The notes under the pieces: generated by a model
The model's input: the letters and a program-made list of their open reading frames with translations, nothing else
Database searches by the model: none
Told to the model about the DNA's origin: nothing
Part shown: positions 1 to 10,465 of the stretch, one piece after another
How the letters are laid out: each line of letters starts with the position of its first letter
How positions within the stretch are numbered: position 1 is the stretch's first letter
Position numbers and translations under genes: made by a program
Source of the DNA: Prinsepia uniflora
Lineage: Eukaryota > Streptophyta > Magnoliopsida > Rosales > Rosaceae
Reading direction: 5' to 3'
Assembly (NCBI GenBank): GCA_032719365.1
Contig: CM064862.1
Location: forward strand, 59,425,840-59,489,839
Length of the DNA: 64,000 bases

Positions 1-1229
1 TCTTTTGCTCTGTTTCCCGTGGATTTTCATTTCAAAAGTCGTGGACCTAGAGCTAGAATCGAAGGGTTTGGTGAGTGAAGTGAGGTTTAGGGAGGTCCTA
101 GGAGTCGTTTATGGCGGTTGCCGTGACGGGAAAGTTCACGGTGGGAGGTGGTGCGACGGCGGGAAAGGTAATCTCTTTATGTGTGTTTATATGTGATTGA
201 GATGTTTGCACGTTTTTCGAGACGTTTTCGGGATTTTGCACGTTTTTCGAGAAAAAGCGGGTTTTCAGACTTTGATGCTATAATTCAGAAATTCAACCTA
301 AAAACGTTTTCTGATGATGGTAAATAGGTTGTGGAATATGATTTGGGATTTTCCTATGGTTTTGTTATGAACATGGATCTTTTTCCGGACTTGGGTTCGG
401 AATGTCGGTTCTGAACGCCGGAAGGGCTTCGAACTAGGGATTCCGAATTCGAGTTTGGTGATGGGTTTCGGAATGGTTTTACACTGAAATGGATTGGATT
501 TGCTGGATCTGGATATGGGTTTAAAGACCCGGATATTGATTGACGGGGGACGGGCCCGGATTGAGTTTAAAGACTCGGATATTTATGATATTACCCCCAT
601 AGGCCTATTGAGTTTAAAGACTCGGGAGTTTAAAGACTCGGATTTATATGTGAGGCCTGGTTGAGTTTAAAGACTCGGATAGGTCCAGCAGGTTTGATCG
701 GAAAAAGTGGTTTGATGTATATGCTCTGGTTTCTATAGCAGTTTTATAGTGTATCTGTTTCTTATGATGTTTTATAGTGTTTCTGTTTCTTATGATGTTT
801 CATATTATGTTTTTCTAATACTTCGTTGGGCATGCCTGGTTTTAAACCGGAGGGAACAAATGATTATATTTCCTTACTTTGATTTGATGGTAAACGGTTT
901 TAAAAATTTTATTCCTTTTGGTCCACTCACACCTTCTATTTTCTTCAATTTCCCTCCAGGTCGTGGTGATAGCGCTGGGGTGAACGTTGAGGCAGATATC
1001 GAGGCATAGAGCTTCCGACGTTCTTCCGTTGCGGACTTAGACTTGTAGGACTTTTGGTGCCCATTTTGTAGAACTATGCTCTGGCTTACTGTTGTATATA
1101 TTTACTCCTTCGTCTGATAGTTATGCATATAGTTGTAATAAGGTTATTTTTGGTACTGTAAGTGTGATTGTCAGACGGGAGCAGGATTCATCCCGGGTAT
1201 CGAGGTGATATTTGGGACGGGTCCTGACA
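1..1229 (+). repeat. 5' LTR of element 1 (left end outside window), family A
   Basis: Position 1 matches 6719 of the 3' LTR and the end TGACA at 1229 matches 8707. Outside one gap I count about six substitutions against the 3' LTR, so the insertion is young. Relative to the 3' LTR, the stretch 6882-7653 is missing and replaced at 164-175 by 12 bases identical to 6709-6720. The gap removes the CGCG block, the presumed promoter region and the GTGAGT donor. The acceptor-like CCCTCCAG at 952-959 remains. The primer site follows directly at 1232. Confidence 0.93.
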
Positions 1230-1231
1230 AT

Positions 1232-1243
1232 TGGTATCAGAGC
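1232..1243 (+). other. Primer binding site of element 1
   Basis: TGGTATCAGAGC, the classic plant sequence complementary to the 3' end of initiator Met-tRNA, lies two bases after the LTR end. It primes minus-strand DNA synthesis and fixes the LTR/internal border. Confidence 0.95.
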
Positions 1244-1316
1244 ATAGGTTGTGTCGATTTGTGTTGGGTCTAGGTTGTTATACTAACTCTATGCCTCTTT
1301 CAGCGTACGATTGATC

Positions 1317-2336
1317 ATGCCTCCGAGACGTGAACCCCCTCCACGACCTGAAGATGAAGCGGCGAGAGGGACTGAGAGCGCTTCGATCGAGAGAGCCCAG
1401 AGGCTTGGGGCTACTACGTTCAGTGGTGGGGCTGATCCCGAGGAAGCTCACCGATGGATCACCCGACTAGAACGTATTTTTGGGGTGATGCACTGTCCTC
1501 CCGAGGATCGGGTATTGTTAGCTACTTTTCTGTTGGATGGAGCTGCCTACGAGTGGTGGTACACGCTGGAACTGTCCGGCTGGGATGCACATACCGTGAC
1601 TTGGGAGACTTTCCGGGAGCGGTTTCTAGATCAGTACTATCCCCGTTCTTTCAGGGATGCGAAGGAAGCGGAATTCCTTCACTTGAAGAAAGGGAACTTG
1701 ACAGTTGCTGAGTATGAGCAGAGGTTCCAGATGATATCTCGTTTTGCTCCCGCATTTGTGGCGACTGAGGCGGAGAAGTGCCGCCGGTTTGAGTTGGGCC
1801 TCCGGGGAGAGATCAGGGCCATAGTGACAGCCGGCTCTTTTGCTACATTCTGAGAGTTGTCTGATGCGGCTGTCAGGGTGGAGGCCAGTTTACCTGCTAG
1901 ACCACAGTATTCGGGCAGTGTTCGACGCCGAGAGCAGTCATTTCCAGGAGCATCGAGTCAGAGGCCCCCGAAACGGGGTAATTTTGGTGGATCAGTATCG
2001 GCTGGTGGAGCCCGGTATGGCAGACCAGGCAGTTTTCAGGGCTCGGGATTTCGAGGAGCTAGGTCACAGCCGACTCCTCAGGCGAGTGCGACTTCAGTGG
2101 CTTCTACAGGGAGGCATACCGGTGGACCCGGTAGGGATACTTGCTTCTATTGTGGAGAGCGAGGACACTTCCGTCGGGAGTGCCCATTGTTAGCTCCGGA
2201 GGGTGGAGCAGGCAGAGGTGCAGCAGAACCCGGGCGGAGTACTGCTTCAGTATCAGGGGTGGCAGGCCCTAGGGGTGGCGGTGGTGCCACGAGCAGTTCC
2301 AGAGGGCGCGGTAAGTCATCGGGACCTCAGGCGTGA
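1317..2336 (+). pseudogene. gag: gag of element 1 (Ty3/gypsy chromovirus), interrupted by TGA
   Basis: Capsid-like retrotransposon Gag. The start ATG at 1317 (reading MPPRREPPPRPEDEA) lies 74 bases after the primer site. The capsid core includes RWITRLERIF, AYEWWY and the ERFLDQYYPRSFRDAKEAEF stretch. A CCHC zinc knuckle (C-x2-C-x4-H-x4-C) lies at 2142-2183, followed by a Gly/Ser-rich tail. The frame is broken by TGA at 1851-1853. The related copy at 9756-10385 has an Arg codon CGA there, so this is a C-to-T nonsense change. A second TGA at 2334-2336 separates gag from pol in the same frame; element 2 again has CGA at that place, so gag and pol were probably one continuous frame. Gag would pack the RNA into cytoplasmic particles. 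Confidence 0.92.
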
Positions 2337-2345
2337 GTTTTTGCG

Positions 2346-5300
2346 ATGACTCAGCAGGAGGCTAGGTCAGCACCGGGAGTGGTGACAGGTACACTCACCA
2401 TACTTGGTCACACTGTTTTTACTTTGATAGATCCCGGGGCTACCCATTCATTTATAGCTCGGAGTTGTAGTTTGGTTAAGGAGAGGGAGGTGTCTACTTT
2501 GGATTGTGCGTTAGGAGTGAGTACACCTACTGGGGAGGTGTTGGTAGTGACTCAGGTATTGAGAGAGTGTCCGGTGATGGTAGGCGAGGTGGAGTTACTG
2601 GCAGATTTGTTACTCTTGGATTTACGGGACTTTGATGTGATCTTGGGTATGGACTGGTTGACGAGACATCATGCTTCTATCGAATGTTTCGATAGGAGAG
2701 TGACTTTTCGGAGTCCCGGATTATCAGAGACTACGTTTCAGGGGGATCAGCGTGCACTTCCTACGGGAGTTATTTCGGCACTCGAGGCTAGCAAATTGTT
2801 ACGTAAGGGGTGCCAGGGTTACTTAGCTCATGTGGTGGATACGCGTGCTACGCCAGTGAGGGCGGAGGATATACCAGTGGTACAGGAGTTTCCCGATGTT
2901 TTTCCCGAGGAGTTGCCAGGACTACCCCCACATCGAGATCTTGAGTTTACGATTGAGCTTCTACCAGGTACACAGCCTATTTCCCAAACTCCTTATCGTA
3001 TGGCACCCGCAGAATTGAGGGAACTTAAGGCCCAGTTGCAAGAGTTGGTCGATATAGGATTCATTCGACCGAGTATGTCACCTTGGGGAGCACCTGTTTT
3101 GTTTGTCAAGAAAAAGGACGGAGGATTGAGATTGTGTGTGGATTACAGGCAACTGAATAAGGTAACTGTTCGGAATAAGTACCCCCTACCCCGGATTGAT
3201 GATTTGTTTGACCAGCTCAAGGGAGCACAGTATTTCTCGAAGATTGATCTTCGCTCCGGTTATCACCAGTTAAGGGTTAAAGAGGAGGATATACCGAAGA
3301 CAGCTTTCCGGACCAGGTACGGTCACTATGAGTTTGTGGTGATGCCTTTTGGTTTGACTAATGCCCCAGCAGCTTTTATGGACCTTATGAACCGAGTGTT
3401 CCGGCCCTACTTGGATCGTTTTGTGATTGTCTTTATTGATGATATTTTGGTGTATTCGAAGAGTGTGAAGGCGCATGAGAAACACCTGAGGATCGTGCTT
3501 AAAACGTTGAGGGAGCATCAGTTGTATGCGAAGCTCAGTAAGTGTCAGTTCTGGTTGACCAGTGTTGGATTTCTTGGCCATGTGATTTCGGCCGAGGGCA
3601 TTCGTGTGGATCCTCAGAAAGTTGAGGCGGTAGCCAATTGGGAACAGCCTAAGACGGTGACGGAAATTCGGAGTTTTCTGGGTTTGGCAGGGTATTACCG
3701 GCGTTTTATTGAGGGCTTTTCTATTCTTGCAGCACCGTTGACGAGGTTGACACGGAAGGGAGTTCGGTTTGAGTGGGACGATAAATGTGAACAGAGTTTC
3801 CAGGAGCTTAAAAGGCGGTTGACATCTGCTCCTGTGTTGGCCCTTCCAGATGATAGTGGGGAGTTCGAGGTGTACAGTGACGCTTCTTTACAAGGTTTGG
3901 GTTGTGTCTTGATGCAGCACGGGAAAGTGATTGCTTATGCTTCCCGGCAATTGAAACCCCATGAGGTGAACTACCCTACACATGACTTGGAACTGGCTGC
4001 GGTGGTTCATGCACTGAAGATTTGGCGGCATTACTTGTACGGTGAGAGGTGCAGGATCTTCACGGACCATAAGAGCTTGAAGTATTTGTTCACTCAAAAG
4101 GAATTGAATCTGAGACAGCGCCGTTGGTTGGAGTTACTTAAGGACTACGACTGTACTATCGAGTATCATCCAGGGAAGGCTAATGTGGTAGCCGATGCTC
4201 TGAGCAGGAAGTCAGCTGGTTCTTTGTCGCATTTGAGGACAGTACGGTTACCTTTGCTGGTTGAGCTCCGTAGGTTGGGAGTAGAGTTGACTGTGGATGA
4301 TCAGGGAGCACTTCTAGCAAGTTTCCATGTGCGACCTGTTTTGATTGATCAGGTGATTGATGCGCAGTTTGAGGACCCTATTCTGGGCATCATTCGGATT
4401 GAGGTCGAGGCTGGAGAAAGACAGGATTTCGAGATCCGTGAGGATGGAGCCTTGGTTAAGAATGGACGGTTGTGTGTACCTGAGGATGAAGCTTTGAAGA
4501 AGGTGATACTGGATGAGGCTCACTGTTCAGCTTATGCGATGCATCCTGGTGGGACCAAGATGTATCGTACACTTCGAGAGCATTACTGGTGGTCAGGGAT
4601 GAAACATGAGATTGCCGAATATGTCAGTCGATGCTTGATTTGTCAACAGGTAAAAGCCGAGCGGCAGAGACCTTATGGAGCAATGCAACCTTTGCCGATC
4701 CCCGAGTGGAAATGGGATCACCTGACTATGGATTTCGTGTTCAAGCTTCCGAGAACACCGAAGGGACATGATGGTGTGTGGGTTATTGTGGATCGACTTA
4801 CGAAGTCTACTCATTTCTTGCCAGTACGGGAGAACTTCAGGTTGGAACAGTTTGCACAGTTGTTTATAAATGAGATTATTCGGTTACATGGGACTCCGGA
4901 GTCGATAGTATCTGATAGAGATCCGAGATTTACTTCTCGATTTTGGCAGAGCTTACAGGAAGCTTTTGGGACTAAATTACACTTCAGTACTGCTTTTCAT
5001 CCTCAGACAGATGGGCAGTCTGAGCGGACTATTCAGATTCTCGAGGACATGATGCGAGCTTGTGTGCTTCAGTTTCAGGGTACTTGGGAATCACATCTGC
5101 CTTTGATGGAGTTCGCCTACAATAACAGTTATCAGGAGAGCATTGGGATGGCTCCTTACGAGGCTTTGTATGGGCGGCAGTGTCGGACTCCATTGTGTTG
5201 GACTGAGGTTGGTGAGAGGAGGTTGACTACTTCTGAGCTAGTGGAGCTTACTCAGGAAAAAGTGGCACTGATTAGGGATCGATTGAAGGCAGCGCAGGAC

Positions 5301-5768
5301 CGCCAAAAGAGCTACGCTGACCGTAGGATCAGGGATTTGGAGTTTGCTGTAGGAGACTGGGTTTTCCTGAAGCTATCTCCTTGGAAAGGAATTGTACGAT
5401 TTGGCAGACGAGGGAAGTTGAGTCCTCGTTACATTGGACCGTATGAGATCTTGGAGCGAATTGGTCCTGTAGCTTATCGCTTGGCCTTACCAGCAGATTT
5501 GGAAAAGGTACATAATGTCTTTCATGTTTCTATGCTTCGAAAGTATATTCGAGATGATTCGCATGTTTTGGAAGCACAACCAGTGGAACTGAAGGAAGAC
5601 TTGAGTTTCGAAGAGCAACCTGTTGCAATCTTGGATCGGAAGGATAAAGTTTTGCGAAGGAAGACGGTTCCCTTAGTGAAGGTATTGTGGAGAAATCATC
5701 AGGTCGAAGAAGCTACTTGGGAACCCGAGGCCTTGATGCGGGAACAGTACCCTTATTTATTTCCCTGA
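2346..5768 (+). CDS. pol: pol polyprotein of element 1: protease, RT, RNase H, integrase
   Basis: An uninterrupted 1140-residue Pol in the same frame as gag. Domains in order: aspartic protease with DPGATHSF at residues 29-36 (DPG instead of the usual DSG); reverse transcriptase with FIDD at 363-366; RNase H beginning near Asp512; integrase zinc finger H726, H733, C763, C766; integrase core D796, D857, E893, which gives the expected D-x60-D-x35-E; GPY at 1031-1033; then a C-terminal tail ending in EEATWEPEALMREQYPYLFP, resembling the degenerate chromodomain of Tekay/Del chromoviruses. PR-RT-RH-INT order defines Ty3/gypsy; the long LTRs and Met-tRNA primer site fit Tekay/Del. The catalytic residues are present, so Pol itself looks intact. 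Expression is doubtful because gag has stop codons and the 5' LTR lacks its promoter region. The first Met may not be a true start; protein was probably made by fusion with gag. Confidence 0.96.
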   Translation: MTQQEARSAPGVVTGTLTILGHTVFTLIDPGATHSFIARSCSLVKEREVSTLDCALGVSTPTGEVLVVTQVLRECPVMVGEVELLADLLLLDLRDFDVILGMDWLTRHHASIECFDRRVTFRSPGLSETTFQGDQRALPTGVISALEASKLLRKGCQGYLAHVVDTRATPVRAEDIPVVQEFPDVFPEELPGLPPHRDLEFTIELLPGTQPISQTPYRMAPAELRELKAQLQELVDIGFIRPSMSPWGAPVLFVKKKDGGLRLCVDYRQLNKVTVRNKYPLPRIDDLFDQLKGAQYFSKIDLRSGYHQLRVKEEDIPKTAFRTRYGHYEFVVMPFGLTNAPAAFMDLMNRVFRPYLDRFVIVFIDDILVYSKSVKAHEKHLRIVLKTLREHQLYAKLSKCQFWLTSVGFLGHVISAEGIRVDPQKVEAVANWEQPKTVTEIRSFLGLAGYYRRFIEGFSILAAPLTRLTRKGVRFEWDDKCEQSFQELKRRLTSAPVLALPDDSGEFEVYSDASLQGLGCVLMQHGKVIAYASRQLKPHEVNYPTHDLELAAVVHALKIWRHYLYGERCRIFTDHKSLKYLFTQKELNLRQRRWLELLKDYDCTIEYHPGKANVVADALSRKSAGSLSHLRTVRLPLLVELRRLGVELTVDDQGALLASFHVRPVLIDQVIDAQFEDPILGIIRIEVEAGERQDFEIREDGALVKNGRLCVPEDEALKKVILDEAHCSAYAMHPGGTKMYRTLREHYWWSGMKHEIAEYVSRCLICQQVKAERQRPYGAMQPLPIPEWKWDHLTMDFVFKLPRTPKGHDGVWVIVDRLTKSTHFLPVRENFRLEQFAQLFINEIIRLHGTPESIVSDRDPRFTSRFWQSLQEAFGTKLHFSTAFHPQTDGQSERTIQILEDMMRACVLQFQGTWESHLPLMEFAYNNSYQESIGMAPYEALYGRQCRTPLCWTEVGERRLTTSELVELTQEKVALIRDRLKAAQDRQKSYADRRIRDLEFAVGDWVFLKLSPWKGIVRFGRRGKLSPRYIGPYEILERIGPVAYRLALPADLEKVHNVFHVSMLRKYIRDDSHVLEAQPVELKEDLSFEEQPVAILDRKDKVLRRKTVPLVKVLWRNHQVEEATWEPEALMREQYPYLFP

Positions 5769-5770
5769 AT

Positions 5771-5803
5771 TTCGAGGACGAAATTCTTTTTAGGGGGGTA
5801 GAT
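5771..5803 (+). other. Polypurine tract region of element 1
   Basis: TTCGAGGACGAAATTC followed by AGGGGGG directly precedes the 3' LTR. The same block stands before LTRs at 10968-10999, 55489-55519 and, reversed, 47149-47180. It marks the plus-strand priming site. Confidence 0.85.
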
Positions 5804-8707
5804 TGTAACAACCCGTACCTTCAGGAAGGGTAAAAATGTAATTTTTGTGATGTTTTGTAAAAAGGACGATTTTGCCCTTGTGAATAGTAGACGAAAAATT
5901 GACTTTTGTACTATCGATTGGATGAGTGTTAACCCTTGACCGTGACGTAGGTTAGGACGTCACGAGTCCGTAGACAGGCGGCAGGTTCGATTCGGACAAC
6001 CGGAGGAAAAGTTATGATGTACGGAAGGTTGGGGGCGTTACCGTAATTTTGATAAAATGAGGAAAATGTTGACTTTTTGGAGGACTGGTGATTTTCACGT
6101 AGACCGAGGACCGTTGGATAGGTCTCGACGTCCTGAGTTCAACGACAGGCGGCACGCTGTCATCGGACGTCGGACGGAAAAGATACGGGTCTGGGAAGTC
6201 TGAGGGTAAAATGGTAATTTGTGCAGGAGGGGCATTTTGGTCATTTTCCCTCAGCCCAATCAGATGAGGGCAGGTGGCAGAGATTTTTTGGGCTGGCCTA
6301 TGGTTGGTGGACACGTGCAAGGGACTGGATGGTTCCACTACGTTCTCAAGTGTGCACGGCCACACGTTATCCCCATTTGAACCGTGCACACCTTCGAAGA
6401 AAACAGAAAACAGAGAGAAGAGTTGGGTGAGGCGGTGATCGATTTTGATGCTAGGGAGAGTGAAGAGTGAGTTGAGAGAGAGACAGTGAGGCAAGGAGGA
6501 GCTGGTGATCGTGGTTTGGAGTTGCAACCGTGCACGGAGGCGACGTGGTGGACGACTGGATGTTTGGAAGAAACAGAGGAGGCAGTGGACGGTGGTGGCT
6601 ACTGTGCCGTGTGGTGGATCGACTCAAGCCACTAGGAGACTCAGGAGGCTACGGGGAGTTCCACGAGCACCGTGGTAGGTGACGGTTCTCACGGCGGCGC
6701 CGGAATCGAAAGGTAATCTCTTTTGCTCTGTTTCCCGTGGATTTTCATTTCAAAAATCGTGGACCTAGAGCTAGAATCGAAGGGTTTGGTGAGTGAAGTG
6801 AGGTTTAGGGAGGTCCTAGGAGTCGTTTATGGCGGTTGCCGTGACGGGAAAGTTCACGGTGGGAGGTGGTGCGACGGCGGGTACTCTGTACCCTGTTTGG
6901 CCGTGAATTTCAAACGGGAAATCGTGGAGTTAGAGGGTGAGTCGAGGGTTCCCGTGAGTTGTGTGTGGTTCAGTGAAGTCGTGGGAGGAGTCTAGAATGA
7001 CCACCGTGAAGGGGGACGTGCTGAGTGGCCGGGAAGGAAAACAGAGGATTGTTTGATTTTTCTTTCGAGCTTCAGTTGTGAAGCTATGGATCGAGTCGAA
7101 CCAAGAGAGTGAGGGAGATGAATTCTCTGAGAATGGATGAAGCTTTAGGTGAAGATAGGAGGGGAAACGGTGGCCGGACGGTGGAGAACGGTTCTCGCCG
7201 GTCCGGGTTGCCGTCTGGTGCGAACCGGGTTCGTTCAAGGAAGACGGTGGTACTGTAGCAGGCGCGTGAGGCCCATGCGCAGCCACGTTGGGCGGCGCGT
7301 GGAGGCGCGTGGGGAGGAATCCGGCCAAGCTTCCAACATGAGTTTAGTCCTAAATGTTCTAACGAATCCAATGGTATAGTTTTCGGGTTAATCGGACGGT
7401 GTTACGGGATGGTTCGGGAATCCGTACGGTTTAGGGTTTAGGATTAAAATATTATTAAATTCCCGAAAAATTGGGGAAAATAGGGAAGGAATTCTTGACG
7501 TAATTGTGACCCTATTTGGTATCTATTGACAAGACGGGAGACACCAGAGACGGTTGAGGAGCGCACGGGGCGCGAGTGACTTGTTGTGAACTGTGAGTGG
7601 ACTCTTTCTTACTTCCGAGCATGCCTAACTGTTTTTATTAATGTTTTATGCTTTTTATGTGTGTTTATATGTGATTGAGATGTTTGCACGTTTTTCGAGA
7701 CGTTTTCGGGATTTTGCACATTTTTCGAGAAAAAGCGGGTTTTCAGACTTTGATGCTATAATTCAGAAATTCAACCTAAAAACGTTTTCTGATGATGGTA
7801 AATAGGTTGTGGAATATGATTTGGGATTTTCCTATGGTTTTGTTATGAACATGGATCTTTTTCCGGACTTGGGTTCGGAATGTCGGTTCTGAACGCCGGA
7901 AGGGCTTCGAACTAGGGATTCCGAATTCGAGTTTGGTGATGGGTTTCAGAATGGTTTTACACTGAAATGGTTTGGATTTGCTGGATCTGGATATGGGTTT
8001 AAAGACCCGGATATTGATTGACGGGGGACGGGCCCGGATTGAGTTTAAAGACTCGGATATTTATGATATTACCCCCATAGGCCTATTGAGTTTAAAGACT
8101 CGGGAGTTTAAAGACTCGGATTTATATGTGAGGCCTGGTTGAGTTTAAAGACTCGGATAGGTCCAGTAGGTTTGATCGGAAAAAGTGGTTTGATGTATAT
8201 GCTCTGGTTTCTATAGCAGTTTTATAGTGTATCTGTTTCTTATGATGTTTTATAGTGTTTCTGTTTCTTATGATGTTTCATATTATGTTTTTCTAATACT
8301 TCGTTGGGCATGCCTGGTTTTAAACCGGAGGGAACAAATGATTATATTTCCTTACTTTGATTTGATGGTAAACGGTTTTAAAAATTTTATTCCTTTTGGT
8401 CCACTCACACCTTCTGTTTTCTTCAATTTCCCTCCAGGTCGTGGTGATAGCGCTGGGGTGAACGTTGAGGCAGATATCGAGGCATAGAGCTTCCGACGTT
8501 CTTCCGTTGCGGACTTAGACTTGTAGGACTTTTGGTGCCCATTTTGTAGAACTATGCTCTGGCTTACTGTTGTATATATTTACTCCTTCGTCTGATAGTT
8601 ATGCATATAGTTGTAATAAGGTTATTTTTGGTACTGTAAGTGTGATTGTCAGACGGGAGCAGGATTCATCCCGGGTATCGAGGTGATATTTGGGACGGGT
8701 CCTGACA
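5804..8707 (+). repeat. 3' LTR of element 1, family A, 2904 bp
   Basis: Runs from TGTAACAACCCG to GGTCCTGACA. Contents in order: GTGACGT/ACGTCAC dyad (5942-5963); a duplicated block containing GACAGGCGGCA near 5971 and 6142; purine-rich GAGAG stretches; two diverged copies of a CTCTGTTTCCCGTGG-like block (6723, 6886); CGCG block (7259-7313); possible AT-rich promoter near 7441; donor-like GTGAGT at 7593; GAGTTTAAAGACTC hairpin repeats (7997-8160); GTCCACTCACA (8399); acceptor AG at 8436-8437; TGACA end. Short ORFs inside it are repeat translations, not genes. Confidence 0.95.
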
Positions 8708-9304
8708 CCTAGATTGAGTTTAAAGACTTGGCAGTTTAAAGACTCGGATAGATCCAGCAGGTTTGATCGGAGAATGACGACTCAGTATTTATGTTTTTTG
8801 ACGCTGATGATATGATTTCTATAATTGTTTTTAAGGTGTTTCTGTAAATGTTTTTATGATGAGGTTTATGTGATTTATAACTGTTTTGGTAACTGGGTTA
8901 TGCATGTGATTTCGAAACGGAGGGCTAAAACCCTGGTTTTATTATAAGTTATTTTCGGAAATTCTTTTCTTGTTTATGGTCCACTCACACCTTCTGTTTT
9001 AAATTGCCCTCCAGGTCGTGGAGCTAGAGCAGAGTTCCGGCGTCAAGGCAGCGTCTGAGGCATAGAAGTTACGAGAGCGACCCCGAAGTGTTTTAAATTT
9101 TCCGTGTGCGTGTATCTAGTTACCGGTTTTCTTTCTTTTGTATTTAGTACTATGCTCTGTAAACCTTTAACTTCGGAATGTTTTGTATAGTTTCTCCTAC
9201 GTCTGACGGTGTAGTTTAGTAGTTATCTTAGTGTTGTGACGGGGTGTCAGACGGGAGCAGGATTTACCTCGGTTTTCGGGGTGAAACCGGGGTGGGTCCT
9301 GACA
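8708..9304 (+). repeat. Right part of the 5' LTR of element 2 (family A-prime)
   Basis: Begins exactly where element 1 ends and matches the right part of 13300-13894, so element 1 inserted into this LTR. Ends TGACA at 9304. The left part lies outside the window. Confidence 0.9.
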
Positions 9305-9306
9305 AT

Positions 9307-9318
9307 TGGTATCATAGG
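9307..9318 (+). other. Mutated primer binding site of element 2
   Basis: TGGTATCATAGG: the first eight bases match the Met-tRNA primer site and the rest has diverged or is shortened. Confidence 0.75.
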
Positions 9319-9395
9319 TTTGTCGAGTTTGTTGGGTTTATCGGTCTGTGAGGTTGTTTGACTATTTCTATGCCTCTTTCAGCGTGCGATTGACG

Positions 9396-10465
9396 ATGCC
9401 TCCGAGACGTAGACCCTCTCCACGACCTGAAGACGAAGCAGCAAGAGGGACAGAGAGTACTACGATTGAGCGAGCCCAGCGGCTCGGGGCTACTACTTTT
9501 AGTGGTGGGGCAGATCCTGAGGAAGCCCAGAGGTGGATCACGAGACTTGAGCGGATCTTTGCAGTGATGCATTGCCCACCGGAGGATCGAGTGTTACTGG
9601 CTACGTTCTTACTGGACGGTGCGGCGTACGAGTGGTGGTATACCCTCGAGTTGTCTGGCTGGGACGCCCACACTGTGACTTGAGAGACGTTTCGGGAGAG
9701 GTTCTTAGATCAGTATTATCCTCGTTCTTTCCGTGATGCCAAGGAGGCTGAGTTTTTGCAGCTCCAACAGGAGAATCTGAGTGTGGTAGAGTACGAACAG
9801 AAGTTCCAGATGTCGTCTTGGTTTGCTCCTGTGTTTGTGACTACTGAAGTCGAGAAGTGCCGTAGGTTTAAGCTGGGCCTGCGAGGTGAGATTCGAGCCA
9901 TAGTGACGGCTGGATCGTTTACTACCCTCCGAGAGTTGTCAGACGATGCGGTGAGGGTTGAGGCTAGCTTGCCGGTACGACGCCGGGAGCCACCTTTTTC
10001 AGGAGCTTCGAATCTGAGGACACCGAAGAGAGGTAATTTCAGTGGAGCATCGTCGTCGAGCGATGATCGTTTTGGTAGACCTGGTAGTTTCCAGAGTTCG
10101 GGATTCCGTGGTTACCGAGCACAGCCGACTCCACAAGCTAGTGCGACGCAGGGAGACCGAGTGGTGGACCAGGTCGGGATGTTTGTTTCTACTGTGGGGA
10201 GCGAGGTCACTTCCGACGTGAGTGTCCACTGTTACCAAAGGAAGGTGGTGCAGGCCGAGGAGCGGCGGAGCCCGGACAGAGTACAGCGTCAGGGACAACA
10301 GGCACTAGAGGAGGTGGTGGTGCCACTAGTAGTTCTAGGAGACGTGGTAGATCTTCAGGATTTCAGGCCCGAGTGTTTTCGATGACTCAGCAGGAGGCTC
10401 AGTCGGCACCAGGTGCGGGGATAGGTACTTTTACTATCCTTAGTTGTTGTTGGATCCCAGGGTAA
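9396..10465 (+). pseudogene. gag: gag and start of pol of element 2, broken
   Basis: Closely related to the gag at 1317-2336; starts with MPPRRRPSPRPEDEAARG. Breaks: TGA at 9681-9683 where the relative has a Trp codon (TGG); a frameshift near 10146-10151, after which the CCHC zinc knuckle continues in another frame. At 10382 the first residues of Pol (MTQQEAQSAPG) are readable. Protease homology stops after about 20 codons near 10450. The reading frame from gag into pol has no stop at the position of TGA 2334 in element 1, showing the ancestral fused gag-pol arrangement. Confidence 0.9.

Noticed and set aside
749..1009. 86-residue ORF, repeated at 8227-8487
   Set aside because: It lies inside both LTRs of element 1 at the same position, crosses the hairpin and acceptor region, and has no protein motif. 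Conservation is that of the LTR.
3270..3581. Minus-strand ORFs opposite pol (also 3888-4097, 4314-4523, 4593-4814)
   Set aside because: Shadows of the strongly coding plus-strand pol frame.
5973..5992. GGTTCGATTC, a pol III B-box-like motif in U3
   Set aside because: No A box at the right distance and no cloverleaf; other families have diverged at this site.
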